Notes under the pieces: generated by a model
The model's input: only the letters and a program-made list of their open reading frames with translations
Databases searched by the model: none
Told to the model about the DNA's origin: nothing
Program-made: the position numbers and the translations under genes
Part shown: piece after piece, positions 6,375 through 15,000 of the stretch
Numbering within the stretch: the first letter of the stretch is position 1
How the letters are laid out: each line of letters opens with the position of its first letter
Assembly (NCBI GenBank): GCA_019241805.1
Contig: JAFAWL010000315.1
Location: 1 to 16,576 of the forward strand
Direction: 5' to 3'
Length of the DNA: 16,576 nucleotides
Source of the DNA: Actinomycetota bacterium
Lineage (GTDB): Bacteria; Actinomycetota; Actinomycetes; Mycobacteriales; Jatrophihabitantaceae

Positions 6375-7985
6375 TCACACGTCGGGCAGCGTCCGTTCCT
6401 CGTGGTCGAGTTCGCGTTGCAGGGTCCGCAGGCTCGCATCCGGCAGCCGCCCGCTGTCACGCCAGCGCAACAACTCCTCGTGCTGGGCGTCGATGATGGC
6501 GCGGCGCGCCCGCACGGTCGCCGCGTAGGCCGGTGAGGTGTGGACCTGACCGTCGTCGGACTCCTGCAACGTCGCGATGCGTGCCGCAAAGCGCTGCGCC
6601 CGGGCATCCAGAGTTTCCCGCAGGGTCTCGGCCACCCGCGGCGGCAGCTGCGGGTCTTCCGCTCGGAGGTCGGCCAGCCGCGTCAACGCGGCTTGGACCG
6701 CAGCCGCGCGGGCCTCGTTTCGCAACTGGGCCTCTTCGGCGGCGTTCACCCGTAGGCCCAGCCGGCGGATCAGCGGGCCGAACGTGAGGCCCTGCCCGAC
6801 CAGGGTGACCAGCACGACGAGATACGTGCAGAACAGCAACAGGTCGCGTCCGGGAAACGGATCGCCGGCCTTGGTCGTCAACGGCACGGCGAAGATCGCG
6901 GCCAGGCTGATGACGCCACGCGTTCCCGCCCACGACAGCGCGACGATCTCGGCCGCGCCCAGCCGACGGGCGCCGTCGCCGCCGCCCAAGCGCGCATGAA
7001 GCTTGGAGGGCACCAGCTGGCTGACGTAGAGCCAGACCGGTCGCAGTACCAGCACGACCCCGACGGTCACTCCCGCGGCGGCACAGATCGAGGCGATCGA
7101 CTCACCCTTCAGACCGCGCAGCACCTCTTTCAATTGCTGGCCGATGAGCAGGAACACGAATCCTTCGAGCAGGAAATCGACCAACTGCCACACGGCGCCG
7201 GTTTGCAGGCGCGACGCGCTCGATGCGACGCGCGGAGCATCGTGGCCGATCATCAGGCCGGCGACTACGACGGCCAGCACTCCCGAGACGTGGATCTCCT
7301 CGCCGAACAGATAGGCGAGAAACGGCACGCCCAGTGAAATCGCGTTCGCGACGATCGGCTCGGACAGCCACCGGCGGCTAACTCGCACGACCAGCGCAAC
7401 GACGACACCGACGAGCAGGCCGCCGACCGCCGACAGCACGAACCGGCCGGACGCCGTCACGAAGGAGAAGCCGCCCCCGACGGCCGCCGCGACCGCGACC
7501 TGATAGAGCGTCAAGGCGGTCGCGTCGTTCAGCAACCCCTCGCCCTCAATGAGCGTCGTTAGGCGTGGGGACAGACCGGCCCGCCGCCCGACGGACAACG
7601 CCGCCACCGGATCGGGCGGGGCGACCGCCGCACCGAGCACGGCCCCGGCCGCGAAGGGCAACGCCGGCACGACCAGGGTGAGCAGTCCGCCGACTGACAA
7701 AGCGGTCAGCAGCACCAGCGCCACCGACAGACTGACGATCGGACGCAGGTTGGCTCTGATCGCCAACAAGCTCGAGTGCAGCGACGCGCTGTACAGCAAC
7801 GGAGGAAGGACGAGCACGAGAACGACGTCAGGATCCAGGTGCAGATTCGGACCGGGCAGCACCGCGTACACGAGGCCGGCGATGGTCAGCAGGATGGTGA
7901 ACGGGACACGGATGCGTTCGGCCACCAATTTCGCCAGCACGATGACCGCGACCGTCACGAGGACGAACGCGACCCGGGCCAGCAT
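6375..7985 (-). CDS. CPA1-family Na+/H+ antiporter (NhaP-type)
   Basis: 536 aa. About twelve hydrophobic segments run from the N-terminus to about residue 425. The ion-binding ND pair is seen as GEGLLNDATAL (148-158; N153, D154) with the partner motif APPDPVAAL (122-130). FGEEIHVSGVLAVVVAGL and EGFVFLLIGQQL are further CPA1 signatures. The last 110 residues form a soluble, Ala/Arg/Glu-rich helical cytoplasmic tail typical of the bacterial CPA1 group. The protein exchanges cytoplasmic Na+ (possibly K+ or Li+) for protons at the plasma membrane; ion selectivity cannot be read. Its ATG lies 3 nt after the stop of the XdhC-like gene, so translation is probably coupled. It converges on the sedolisin gene with only 21 nt between stops and no evident terminator hairpin. 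Confidence 0.93.
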   Translation of the reverse strand: MLARVAFVLVTVAVIVLAKLVAERIRVPFTILLTIAGLVYAVLPGPNLHLDPDVVLVLVLPPLLYSASLHSSLLAIRANLRPIVSLSVALVLLTALSVGGLLTLVVPALPFAAGAVLGAAVAPPDPVAALSVGRRAGLSPRLTTLIEGEGLLNDATALTLYQVAVAAAVGGGFSFVTASGRFVLSAVGGLLVGVVVALVVRVSRRWLSEPIVANAISLGVPFLAYLFGEEIHVSGVLAVVVAGLMIGHDAPRVASSASRLQTGAVWQLVDFLLEGFVFLLIGQQLKEVLRGLKGESIASICAAAGVTVGVVLVLRPVWLYVSQLVPSKLHARLGGGDGARRLGAAEIVALSWAGTRGVISLAAIFAVPLTTKAGDPFPGRDLLLFCTYLVVLVTLVGQGLTFGPLIRRLGLRVNAAEEAQLRNEARAAAVQAALTRLADLRAEDPQLPPRVAETLRETLDARAQRFAARIATLQESDDGQVHTSPAYAATVRARRAIIDAQHEELLRWRDSGRLPDASLRTLQRELDHEERTLPDV

Positions 7986-7988
7986 TGT

Positions 7989-8933
7989 TCAGACCTTGTC
8001 GCGCAGCGATGCGCCCGTTCGGCCCGCCCGGGTCGCCATGATCTCGGCGATGATTGCGAGCGCGATCTCAGCCGGGGTGTTCGATCCGATGTCCAAGCCG
8101 GCCGGACCGTGGATCGCGGCCAGTTGGTCCTCGGTCACGCCGCCGTGCTTGACCAGCCAATTGGCCCGGGCGGCCTGAGTGTGGCGAGAGCCGAGCGCGC
8201 CGATGTAGCCGACCCCGCCGGACAGGGCCGCCGCGAGCCAACGGCCGGAGACGACCATGTTGTGGCTCAGGACCACGATGGCATCGGCCGAGGTCAGCCG
8301 GGCGGCCCGGCTTTCCTCGCCCTCGGGAACGTCGTCATCGGCGCGTTCGGTGACCCAGCCGAGAAGGGCAGCGTTGGCGGCGAGCGCGTCGGCGATCACG
8401 CCGGCGCCGACCACGATCAGCGTCGAGGCCGGCCACAAGGCGGTGACTAGTGCCGAGCCTCCCTCGTCCTCGATGACGGCGACGTCGCTGACACCACGCC
8501 GGAAGATCGGGCGCACGGGGGCGGCGAGCTCGGCGCCACGCTCGAACGTCTCGGTCGTCCCCGGCCCGTCGGCCTCGAGGCGGGTGACCAGGCAGACCGC
8601 CTCGTGGGCGGCGAGCAGCGGCCACGTCCGTGCGGGCAGATCATCGGCCGGTTGCACCAGCAGCTCGACCACACCTCCGCAGGACAGGCCGACTCGCTCG
8701 GCCGTGTCCTCTCCGATCGTCAACTCCACGATGCGGCGCGAGCCGTCCAGGCCGCGAAGCTGGTCGTCCAGCGCCCCGTTGAACAAACCGCCCACGACGG
8801 CGCCGTCAGCGGTCCACGCCGCCACGCGACCCGGCTCGCGTGAGCTGATGCCACGTGTACGCACGGTGCGACCGATAGTTACGTCAAGGCCGTCGTGCCG
8901 CCACTGTTGCACTTGCTGCTCGATGTCGAACAT
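7989..8933 (-). CDS. XdhC/CoxI-family protein (molybdenum hydroxylase maturation type)
   Basis: 314 aa from ATG 8933. The N-terminal XdhC/CoxI domain holds GLSCGG (82-87) with C85, the conserved cysteine implicated in molybdenum cofactor binding. A Rossmann-like domain follows (LIVVGAGVIADALAANAALLGW, 172-193). The terminal motifs IGALGSRHT (244-252) and IHGPAGLDIGSNTPAEIALAIIAEI (274-298) are diagnostic. Proteins of this family bind Moco and help insert its sulfurated form into xanthine dehydrogenase or CO dehydrogenase. No such hydroxylase subunit gene is in the window, so the partner must be elsewhere or the role differs. The start is set by AAGGAG at 8944-8939, 5 nt before ATG 8933; an in-frame GTG at 8939 overlaps that site and is less likely. 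It sits between yaaA and the antiporter in one apparent operon. Confidence 0.9.
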   Translation of the reverse strand: MFDIEQQVQQWRHDGLDVTIGRTVRTRGISSREPGRVAAWTADGAVVGGLFNGALDDQLRGLDGSRRIVELTIGEDTAERVGLSCGGVVELLVQPADDLPARTWPLLAAHEAVCLVTRLEADGPGTTETFERGAELAAPVRPIFRRGVSDVAVIEDEGGSALVTALWPASTLIVVGAGVIADALAANAALLGWVTERADDDVPEGEESRAARLTSADAIVVLSHNMVVSGRWLAAALSGGVGYIGALGSRHTQAARANWLVKHGGVTEDQLAAIHGPAGLDIGSNTPAEIALAIIAEIMATRAGRTGASLRDKV

Positions 8934-8943
8934 GTCCACTCCT

Positions 8944-9717
8944 TCAGGTCAGCAACTCGACGCCGCGGCCGGTCTCCCACCCGTCGCTGCCTCCGACAGC
9001 ACGCCAGGCGTCGATGATCTGCGCCGGACGTGTGAGTCGAGGCCGGCGACCGACCAGGGCCCGGACCAGGCGGCCCTTGCCCAGCTTGCTCGGATAGCTG
9101 ATCACGGCCGGAGCTCGGCCCGGCTGCGGGGTCAGCACGCGGACTCCGACGTGGCGCTCATCGTCACGGGCGGGGCGCCACATCGCCGCGTAGTCGGTCG
9201 ACCGCAGGTCGACGATCAATTCGTCGTCGAGCAGCGTCGGGACGATATCGGCCAGCACCGGCCGCCAGAAGCCGGTGAGCGCACGGAGAGCCGGCAGGCT
9301 CGCGGCCACCGGCAGCCGATACGACGGGACGGGCTCGGCCGCACCGACCACACCCCACAAACCGGAGAAGATCAGCACGGTCTGCTCGGTCCGGCGGCGC
9401 GCGGCGGCGGTCAGCGTCGTGACGTCGAGCCCGTCGTAGACGATGCCGCTGTATCGATCGATAGCCGGACGGCGCGCGGCATCGAGCACGGCTCGGTTGT
9501 CGGCGAGGGCACCCGCAGCCGCTCGCGCCGGCAGTCGGAGCGCGGCCGCCGCGACCTCGGCATTGCCACTACACAACTCGATCAGCGCGGCCGCGACCTT
9601 GGCCCGGGCCGCGGCGAGTACCGGATCGTCGCCGGGGTGGGCGCCCAGCGACGGCTTTGCCCTTCGGCCCGGTCCTCCGGCGCGCTTCGCCTCGCTGGGA
9701 GGCAGCAAGATCCGCAT
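8944..9717 (-). CDS. yaaA: YaaA family peroxide-stress protein (UPF0246)
   Basis: 257 aa, normal for the family. Motifs: MRILLPPSEAK at the N-terminus, RYSGIVYDGLD (about 88-98), LIFSGLWGVV with VPSYRLP (about 114-134), and DLRSTDYAAMWRP (about 169-181). E. coli YaaA is OxyR-induced, binds DNA and lowers intracellular free iron during peroxide stress; in actinobacteria its role is inferred only. The ATG at 9717 is preceded by GAGGAGAGG (9737-9729) at 11 nt, a somewhat long spacing. Its TGA stop (8946-8944) runs into the AAGGAG site of the XdhC-like gene, so translation is probably coupled. It is the first gene of the three-gene minus-strand operon and diverges from the phosphopantetheinyl transferase gene across 238 nt. 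Confidence 0.9.
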   Translation of the reverse strand: MRILLPPSEAKRAGGPGRRAKPSLGAHPGDDPVLAAARAKVAAALIELCSGNAEVAAAALRLPARAAAGALADNRAVLDAARRPAIDRYSGIVYDGLDVTTLTAAARRRTEQTVLIFSGLWGVVGAAEPVPSYRLPVAASLPALRALTGFWRPVLADIVPTLLDDELIVDLRSTDYAAMWRPARDDERHVGVRVLTPQPGRAPAVISYPSKLGKGRLVRALVGRRPRLTRPAQIIDAWRAVGGSDGWETGRGVELLT

Positions 9718-9955
9718 GCGCAGCTGGGCCTCTCCTCGGCTGGGATCACAACCCTAGCGTGGCGCCGCCGATCATCGTCCGGCCCGACAGCGCGGCAAGA
9801 GGTCCTCGGCCGCGGCGGGTCGGACCCTCGGGTTCCCTCCCCTCATCGATCACCTATGCCACATCTGTTGTTGCCCGTTGCCTCCGATCGCGTTCGCGCA
9901 GTGGTTCGGCCATCGCTGGGACCGCCCGGTGTGCGGCCCATGAAAACATGCGGCG
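9718..9955. other. Divergent intergenic region between yaaA and the PPTase gene
   Basis: This 238-nt stretch must hold the promoters for the yaaA operon (minus) and probably the phosphopantetheinyl transferase (plus). I see the yaaA ribosome-binding site at 9737-9729 but no hexamer pair strong enough to call, no hairpin and no believable small gene. Open frames crossing it are antisense extensions of neighbouring genes. Confidence 0.6.
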
Positions 9956-10627
9956 GTGGACGCGGTGACGGTTGCGTGGGCTCGGCCGGCCCGAGCCGAG
10001 GTCATCCTCGATCGACTCGACGACGGCGAGCGCGCGCGGTGTGCCCAGCTGCTGCGACCGTCCGATCGCGACCGTTACGCCAGTGCCCACGTGCTGCTGC
10101 GCGCAGAACTCGGTCGGGTCCTCGGCGCGGACCCGAGCGGATTCAGGTTCGCTGCGACGTGCCGGCTGTGCGGCGGCCCGCATGGCCGACCACGGCTGCT
10201 CGACCAGCTCGGCATCGAGGTCAGCCTGTCGCACGCCGGTGAGCGGGTCGCCGTCGCGATCTCGACGGTCGGGGCGGTAGGGGTCGATGTCGAGCTCGAT
10301 TCCGCTTGCGCGTTCGACGGATTTGCCGACGTCGCGCTCGGGCCGGCCGAGCGACCCGCGCCGCCCGATGCACACGAGCGGGCCGTCATCTGGACGCGCA
10401 AGGAGGCGCTGCTCAAATCGGTCGGTTTCGGTCTGGCCATCGCACCCGATCGGGTGGTCGTTTCCGCGCCGGCCGCGGCCCCGCGCCTGGTGAAATGGTC
10501 AGCGCCGGACGACCCGAGGCCCGTCCATCTGGTCGACGTCGACATCGGCCCTCGGCACGCCGCCAGCGTCGCCGCGCTCTGCGCCCAGCCGCCCGCCGTG
10601 CGGCTTCGCCCGACCCGACTCGACTGA
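9956..10627 (+). CDS. 4'-phosphopantetheinyl transferase, Sfp type
   Basis: 223 aa, the usual Sfp size. It transfers the 4'-phosphopantetheine arm from coenzyme A to a serine of carrier proteins. Motifs in order: CRLCGGPHGRPRL (69-81), VSLSHAGERVAVA (89-101), GVDVEL (109-114) with Mg2+ ligands D111 and E113, and WTRKEALLKSVGFGL (146-160) with E150 and K154. All catalytic positions of the family are present. The start is GTG at 9956, directly after a short A-rich stretch. No clear ribosome-binding site is seen, and the two nearby ATGs (9940, 9948) are out of frame. It stands alone on the plus strand, converging on the aminopeptidase gene of the synthetase operon. The only carrier domain in the window is in that synthetase (S547), making it the obvious substrate, although such enzymes are often promiscuous. 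Confidence 0.93.
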   Translation: MDAVTVAWARPARAEVILDRLDDGERARCAQLLRPSDRDRYASAHVLLRAELGRVLGADPSGFRFAATCRLCGGPHGRPRLLDQLGIEVSLSHAGERVAVAISTVGAVGVDVELDSACAFDGFADVALGPAERPAPPDAHERAVIWTRKEALLKSVGFGLAIAPDRVVVSAPAAAPRLVKWSAPDDPRPVHLVDVDIGPRHAASVAALCAQPPAVRLRPTRLD

Positions 10628-10641
10628 GGCCGGCGGCGGTC

Positions 10642-10686
10642 GCACGCGTACCGCGATACACACGGCGCGGCTCGCGGTACATGTGC
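10642..10686. terminator. Imperfect inverted repeat between convergent genes
   Basis: GTACCGCG (10648-10655) and CGCGGTAC (10673-10680) are perfect 8-bp arms around a 17-nt loop. The stem can extend past a 2-nt mismatch with GCAC (10642-10645) and GTGC (10683-10686). It lies between the convergent stop codons of the PPTase and aminopeptidase genes. There is no U-tract, which is common in actinobacterial terminators. Function is inferred from position. Confidence 0.5.
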
Positions 10687-10690
10687 GCCC

Positions 10691-10709
10691 GCCCCGCTCC
10701 CAACGGGGC
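10691..10709. terminator. Short GC-rich hairpin between convergent genes
   Basis: GCCCCG (10691-10696) pairs perfectly with CGGGGC (10704-10709) around a 7-nt loop. It lies 7 nt beyond the stop of the minus-strand aminopeptidase gene. With the neighbouring inverted repeat it could form a bidirectional transcription stop. No U-tract follows on either strand. Confidence 0.5.
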
Positions 10710-10715
10710 CCGCGG

Positions 10716-12041
10716 TCAGGACGGCAGCGCCGGCAGTGGCGGTCGGTCGAGCCACGTACTCAGCAGGTCGGTGAGGTCAACATCGGTGGAGGCCTCAGCG
10801 AACTCCACGAATGCGGGCGTGTCGACCAAACCGTGCCGGTTGGCGGCCGTCCAGCCGCGCAGCAGGTCGAAGAATTGGCCGTCGCCGACGGTCGAGCGCA
10901 ACGCGTGCAACGTGAGCGCGCCCCGCTTGTAAAGGCGATCGTCAAACATGCGACTAGCCCCCGGATCGCTGATCACGATGTCCTGCGGCAGGTCGGACAG
11001 CCGCTTCCAGTGCCGCCGGGCGTGCTCGTTCGCGGACTGGCCGCCGGACTGCTCGGACCAGAGCCATTCGGCGTAGCAGGCGAATCCCTCCTGCAACCAG
11101 ATGTCACGCCAGGTTCGCACGGTCAGACTGTTGCCGAACCACTGATGGGCCAGCTCGTGTGCGATCAGGCGTTGATAGGTCGGATGCAGGTGATTCGCTC
11201 CAAAGATCGAAAGACTCTGCGCCTCCAGGGGAATTTCCAACTCGTCGGCCGTCACGATCGCCGAGTACTGACCGAATGGGTACGGCCCGAACAGCGAGGT
11301 GAACGTCGTCATCATCCGCGTCTGCCGAGCAAATGCCGCCTCGGCCGCCGGGCGGAGCGAGGCAGGTACCGCGATCAACTCCCGAACCGGTCGGCGGGCG
11401 AGTTCCACCAACTCGTAGCGACCGATCTGCACAGTTGCGAGATAGGGCGACATCGGTTCGGGCTGCTCATAGACCCAGTGGGTTTGGCTGGCGTGCACAT
11501 CGCACGCGGTCAGCCGGCCGTTGGCGAGCACGCAGTACGGCGAATCGGTCGTGATCTCGATCCGGTAGGTGGCCTTGTTGCTCGGGTGGTCGTTGCACGG
11601 AAACCAGGTCGGCGCACCGTCCGGCTGCCCGGCCACGATGACCCCGTCGGTCAGTTCCTCCCAGCCGATCTCGCCCCAGCGACCGCGTCGTGGATGCGGA
11701 TTGGCCGAGTAGCGGACGTCGAGGGTGACCCGGGCGCCGGCGGGCAGGACGTCGCCGGTCCAGACGTGCAGCTTCGCGCCTTGGGTCGCGTACCGCTTCG
11801 CACGGCGGCCGTTGATCGCGACCTTGCTGACGTTCAGGCCGACGGCGTCGAGGCTGAGCCGGGTCAACGGCTGGTTCGTGACCAGCGCGATGAGGGCGCG
11901 GCCGGACAGCCGATTGCTGCTGATCCCGTAGGTCAGATCCAGTTCGTATCGATCGACCCGATAACCGCCGTTGCCGGCCTGGGGCAGGTATGGGTCGCCG
12001 AGCGAGGGCGCGCCGTATCCGGTCTCGGATGACGGCTTCAT
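10716..12041 (-). CDS. M1-family zinc aminopeptidase, coupled to the Pls-type synthetase
   Basis: 441 aa from ATG 12041, a short M1 type lacking the long C-terminal helical domain of larger members. An N-terminal beta domain (about 28-205) precedes the thermolysin-like domain. Zinc site HELAHQWFGN (295-304) gives H295, E296 and H299; the third ligand is E318 in WLQEGFA. The catalytic tyrosine is probably Y371 in YKRGALTLHAL. The exopeptidase GxMEN motif appears as PLEAQS (271-276), a variant of the LETQ form seen in small actinobacterial M1 enzymes. There is no signal peptide or membrane segment. The ATG overlaps the synthetase stop (ATGA), with GGGAG (12051-12047) 5 nt upstream inside the synthetase gene. 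This coupling suggests it acts on the synthetase product. Poly-lysine producers are reported to carry a zinc aminopeptidase that degrades the polymer, so degradation, trimming or self-protection is plausible. Confidence 0.92.
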   Translation of the reverse strand: MKPSSETGYGAPSLGDPYLPQAGNGGYRVDRYELDLTYGISSNRLSGRALIALVTNQPLTRLSLDAVGLNVSKVAINGRRAKRYATQGAKLHVWTGDVLPAGARVTLDVRYSANPHPRRGRWGEIGWEELTDGVIVAGQPDGAPTWFPCNDHPSNKATYRIEITTDSPYCVLANGRLTACDVHASQTHWVYEQPEPMSPYLATVQIGRYELVELARRPVRELIAVPASLRPAAEAAFARQTRMMTTFTSLFGPYPFGQYSAIVTADELEIPLEAQSLSIFGANHLHPTYQRLIAHELAHQWFGNSLTVRTWRDIWLQEGFACYAEWLWSEQSGGQSANEHARRHWKRLSDLPQDIVISDPGASRMFDDRLYKRGALTLHALRSTVGDGQFFDLLRGWTAANRHGLVDTPAFVEFAEASTDVDLTDLLSTWLDRPPLPALPS

Positions 12042-15000
12042 GCAAGCTCCCACGGCGCGATCGGGTTACCGATCCAACGACTCCCGGCGGGAACGGCCTC
12101 GCCGCGCATCACGAGTGACGCCGGTCCGACCGTAGCCGACCGACCGATCGAGGCCGCCGGCAGGATCACGCCGTGCGGCCCCAGGGTCGCCCCCTCCGCC
12201 AGCGTGACGGTGTCCATCCGCATGATCCGATCGTGGAACAGGTGGGTCTGCAACACGCAGCCGCGATTGACGCTGGCGCCGTCGCCGAGCCGCACCAGAT
12301 CGGCCTCGGGTAGCCAGTAGGTCTCGCACCACACTCCCCGGCCGATGCGCGCCCCGAGCGCCCGCAGCCAGAGGTTCTGCACCGACGTGCCGGTGGCGGC
12401 CCGGGCGAACCACGGCGCGGAGACCATTTCGACGAACGCGTCGACGACCTCGTTGCGCCAGACGAACGAGCTCCAGAGCGGATGCTCGACCACTCGGAGG
12501 CGGCCGACGAGCAGCCACTTGGCGACGACGGCGGCGCCCCCCGCGACGAGTCCGGCCGCCAGCAACACGACACCGCCCAAGCCGGCGGCCAGGCCCAGGC
12601 CGCCGCGCCTCCAGAGCGCGTCCAAGCCGAGCAGCACGCCGAGGCCGATCGCGACCGACACCATCATCGGGACGACGCGACACGTCTCGACCAGTGCCCG
12701 CGCGACCTTCAGCCGTCGCGGCGGTGCGAACGTGCGCCCGACGTCGGCGGAGTCCGCCGAACGACGCAACTGCACCGGTGGGCTCCCGAGCCAGGACGAG
12801 CCCTTCTTCGCCTTCTGCGGCGCGGCCGACAAGACCGCCACGAGACCGTTCTTGGGCACGGCGCGGCCCGGCGCGGCCATCCCGGAGTTGCCGAGGAAGG
12901 CGCGCTTGCCGACCCGGGCCGGCTCGATGCGCATCCAGCCGCGCGACAGTTCGTAGGAGCCGACCATCGTGTCGTCGGCGAGGAAGGCACCGTCGTCGAC
13001 CCGGCTCATCTTGGGCAGCATCAGCACGGTCGAGGCTTCGACGTTGCGGCCCACCCGCGCGCCCAGCAGCCGCAGCCACACCGGCGTGACCAGGCTGGCG
13101 TAGATCGGGAACAGCAACGAGCGCGCGGAGTCCATCACGCGTTCGGTGGCCCAGGACTGGAAACCGCGACGGCTGCGAACCGCGAAGGTGCCCTCGCGCA
13201 GTCCCACACCGAGCAAGCGCACACAGGTCAACGTGAGCAGGGCGTAGGCGATCAGCCAGGCGAGGGTCGCCGCAGGCACGGCCGCCAGCGAATTCGCCAC
13301 TGCCACGGACATCGTGCGAGCGTCACGCCCGAACCAACCGATGATCAGCAGCGACGGGACGGCCGCGATCAGCGGCAGCGCGGAAAAGATCGCCGAGGCG
13401 ACGCCGTAGCCCAATACCCACCAAGGGGCCCGCGGCGGACGGGACTCGGGCCAATCGCCCTGCGGCCGACCGACGCGTACGGCCGGCGAGCCGGCCCACC
13501 GCTCGCCGTCCGGGATCGTCCCGGTGACCCATGACCCCGGTTCGATCACCGCCCGAGCGCCGATGTCGGCGTCGGGACCGATCGTGCTGCGCGAACCGAT
13601 CGCGGCGCCGGCGCCGATCCGCACTCGTCCGAGGTGCAGCCGATCACCGTCGAGCCAGTAACCCGAGAGGTCGACCTCGGGTTCGATCGCGCAGCCGCGG
13701 CCGAGTGTGAGCATGCCGGTGATCGGCGGCAGGGCGTGCAGGTCGACGCCCCGGCTGATCTTGGCCCCCAGCGCCCGGGCATAGTACGAGATCCACGGCG
13801 CACCGGCCAGGTTGGCGGCCCCGACCGCGTCGGCCAGCCGCTCGGCCGACCACAGCCGCAGGTGCACGCTGCCGCCCCGTCGGTAGGAGCCCGGCCGGAC
13901 ACCGGCCAGCAACAGCCGGGCGCCCAGGACGGACAGCGCCATCCGCCCGAACGGGCTGATGAAGGCGACGAAGCCCACGAGTAGCCACCACCACGAGATG
14001 GTGGGCGCCCACGACCGGGGCTGCCACCAAGCAAGTGCGTTGTTCAGCGTGGCGGCTACGGTCAACCAGCGAAGTCCCGCGATCGTGTTCACGACGAGCG
14101 TGACGAGTAACTGGATCGCCTGGCTCGTCAGCGGCGTGGGGCGAACCTCACGTGCGGCGGGCGGGCCGGAATCGCTGGTCGCAAGCGTGTCCAGCCGGTC
14201 GGCGAGGGCCCCGAGCCGGGGGTGTTGATAGATGTCAGCGACGGTGACCAGCGCAACGCGCTGCCGCAGGACCGAGACCAGTTGAGCTGCCGAGAGGCTG
14301 CCGCCGCCGTGAGCGAAGAAATCGTCGTCCGCGCCACCGACTCCGACCCCGAGCACCGCCGACCATTCGTCGGCCAGCCAGCCGGCTGTGCCGGTCAGGC
14401 CGTGGGAGGCGTGCGCCGCGCCCACGCCGTCCAACGGCCACGGCAGCGCCGCCCGGTCGACCTTTCCCGAGGTACGCGTCGGCAGCTCGTCGACGACGGC
14501 GAGCACCGGAACGAGCGCGGCCGGCAACGCGGCGCGCAACGTGGCCGAGGCGGTACCGGAATCGAACTCCGGCGTCGCCGTGACGACATAGCCGACCAGG
14601 ATCTGGTTGCCCGCTCGCGTGGTGCGCACCGCGGCGGCGGCACCGGCCACGCCCGGCAGCCCCTGCAGTGCCGCATCAACCTCGCCGAGTTCGATGCGCC
14701 TCCCGCCGAGCTTCACCTGTTCATCGGCCCGGCCGATGAACAGCAGCCCCTCAGGGTCGTAACGGACCAGGTCGCCGCTGCGGTAGGCACGGTCCCAGCC
14801 GAGGCTGGGCATCGCCGCGAACTTCTCCGCGTCCTTGTCCGTGTCGAGATATCGGGCCAACCCGACGCCCCCGATGATCAGCTCACCGATTTCCCCTGGG
14901 CTGACCGGCTGCCCGGCGTTATCCACGACGGCGAGCAGCCAACCGGACAGCGGCAATCCGATGCGTACCGGCTCGTCCTCACGCAGCCGGGACGCGCACG

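Noticed and set aside
8934..8939. GTG at 8939 as start of the XdhC-like gene
   Set aside because: The GTG shares a base with the AAGGAG ribosome-binding site, which is correctly spaced for ATG 8933 instead.
8257..10242. 661-codon open frame on the plus strand
   Set aside because: It runs antisense through the XdhC-like and yaaA genes and into the PPTase in the wrong frame; the protein is low-complexity Ser/Arg/Pro-rich with no motif.
10683..12032. 449-codon open frame on the plus strand
   Set aside because: Antisense to the aminopeptidase, which has an intact zinc site; the plus-strand translation has no recognisable feature.
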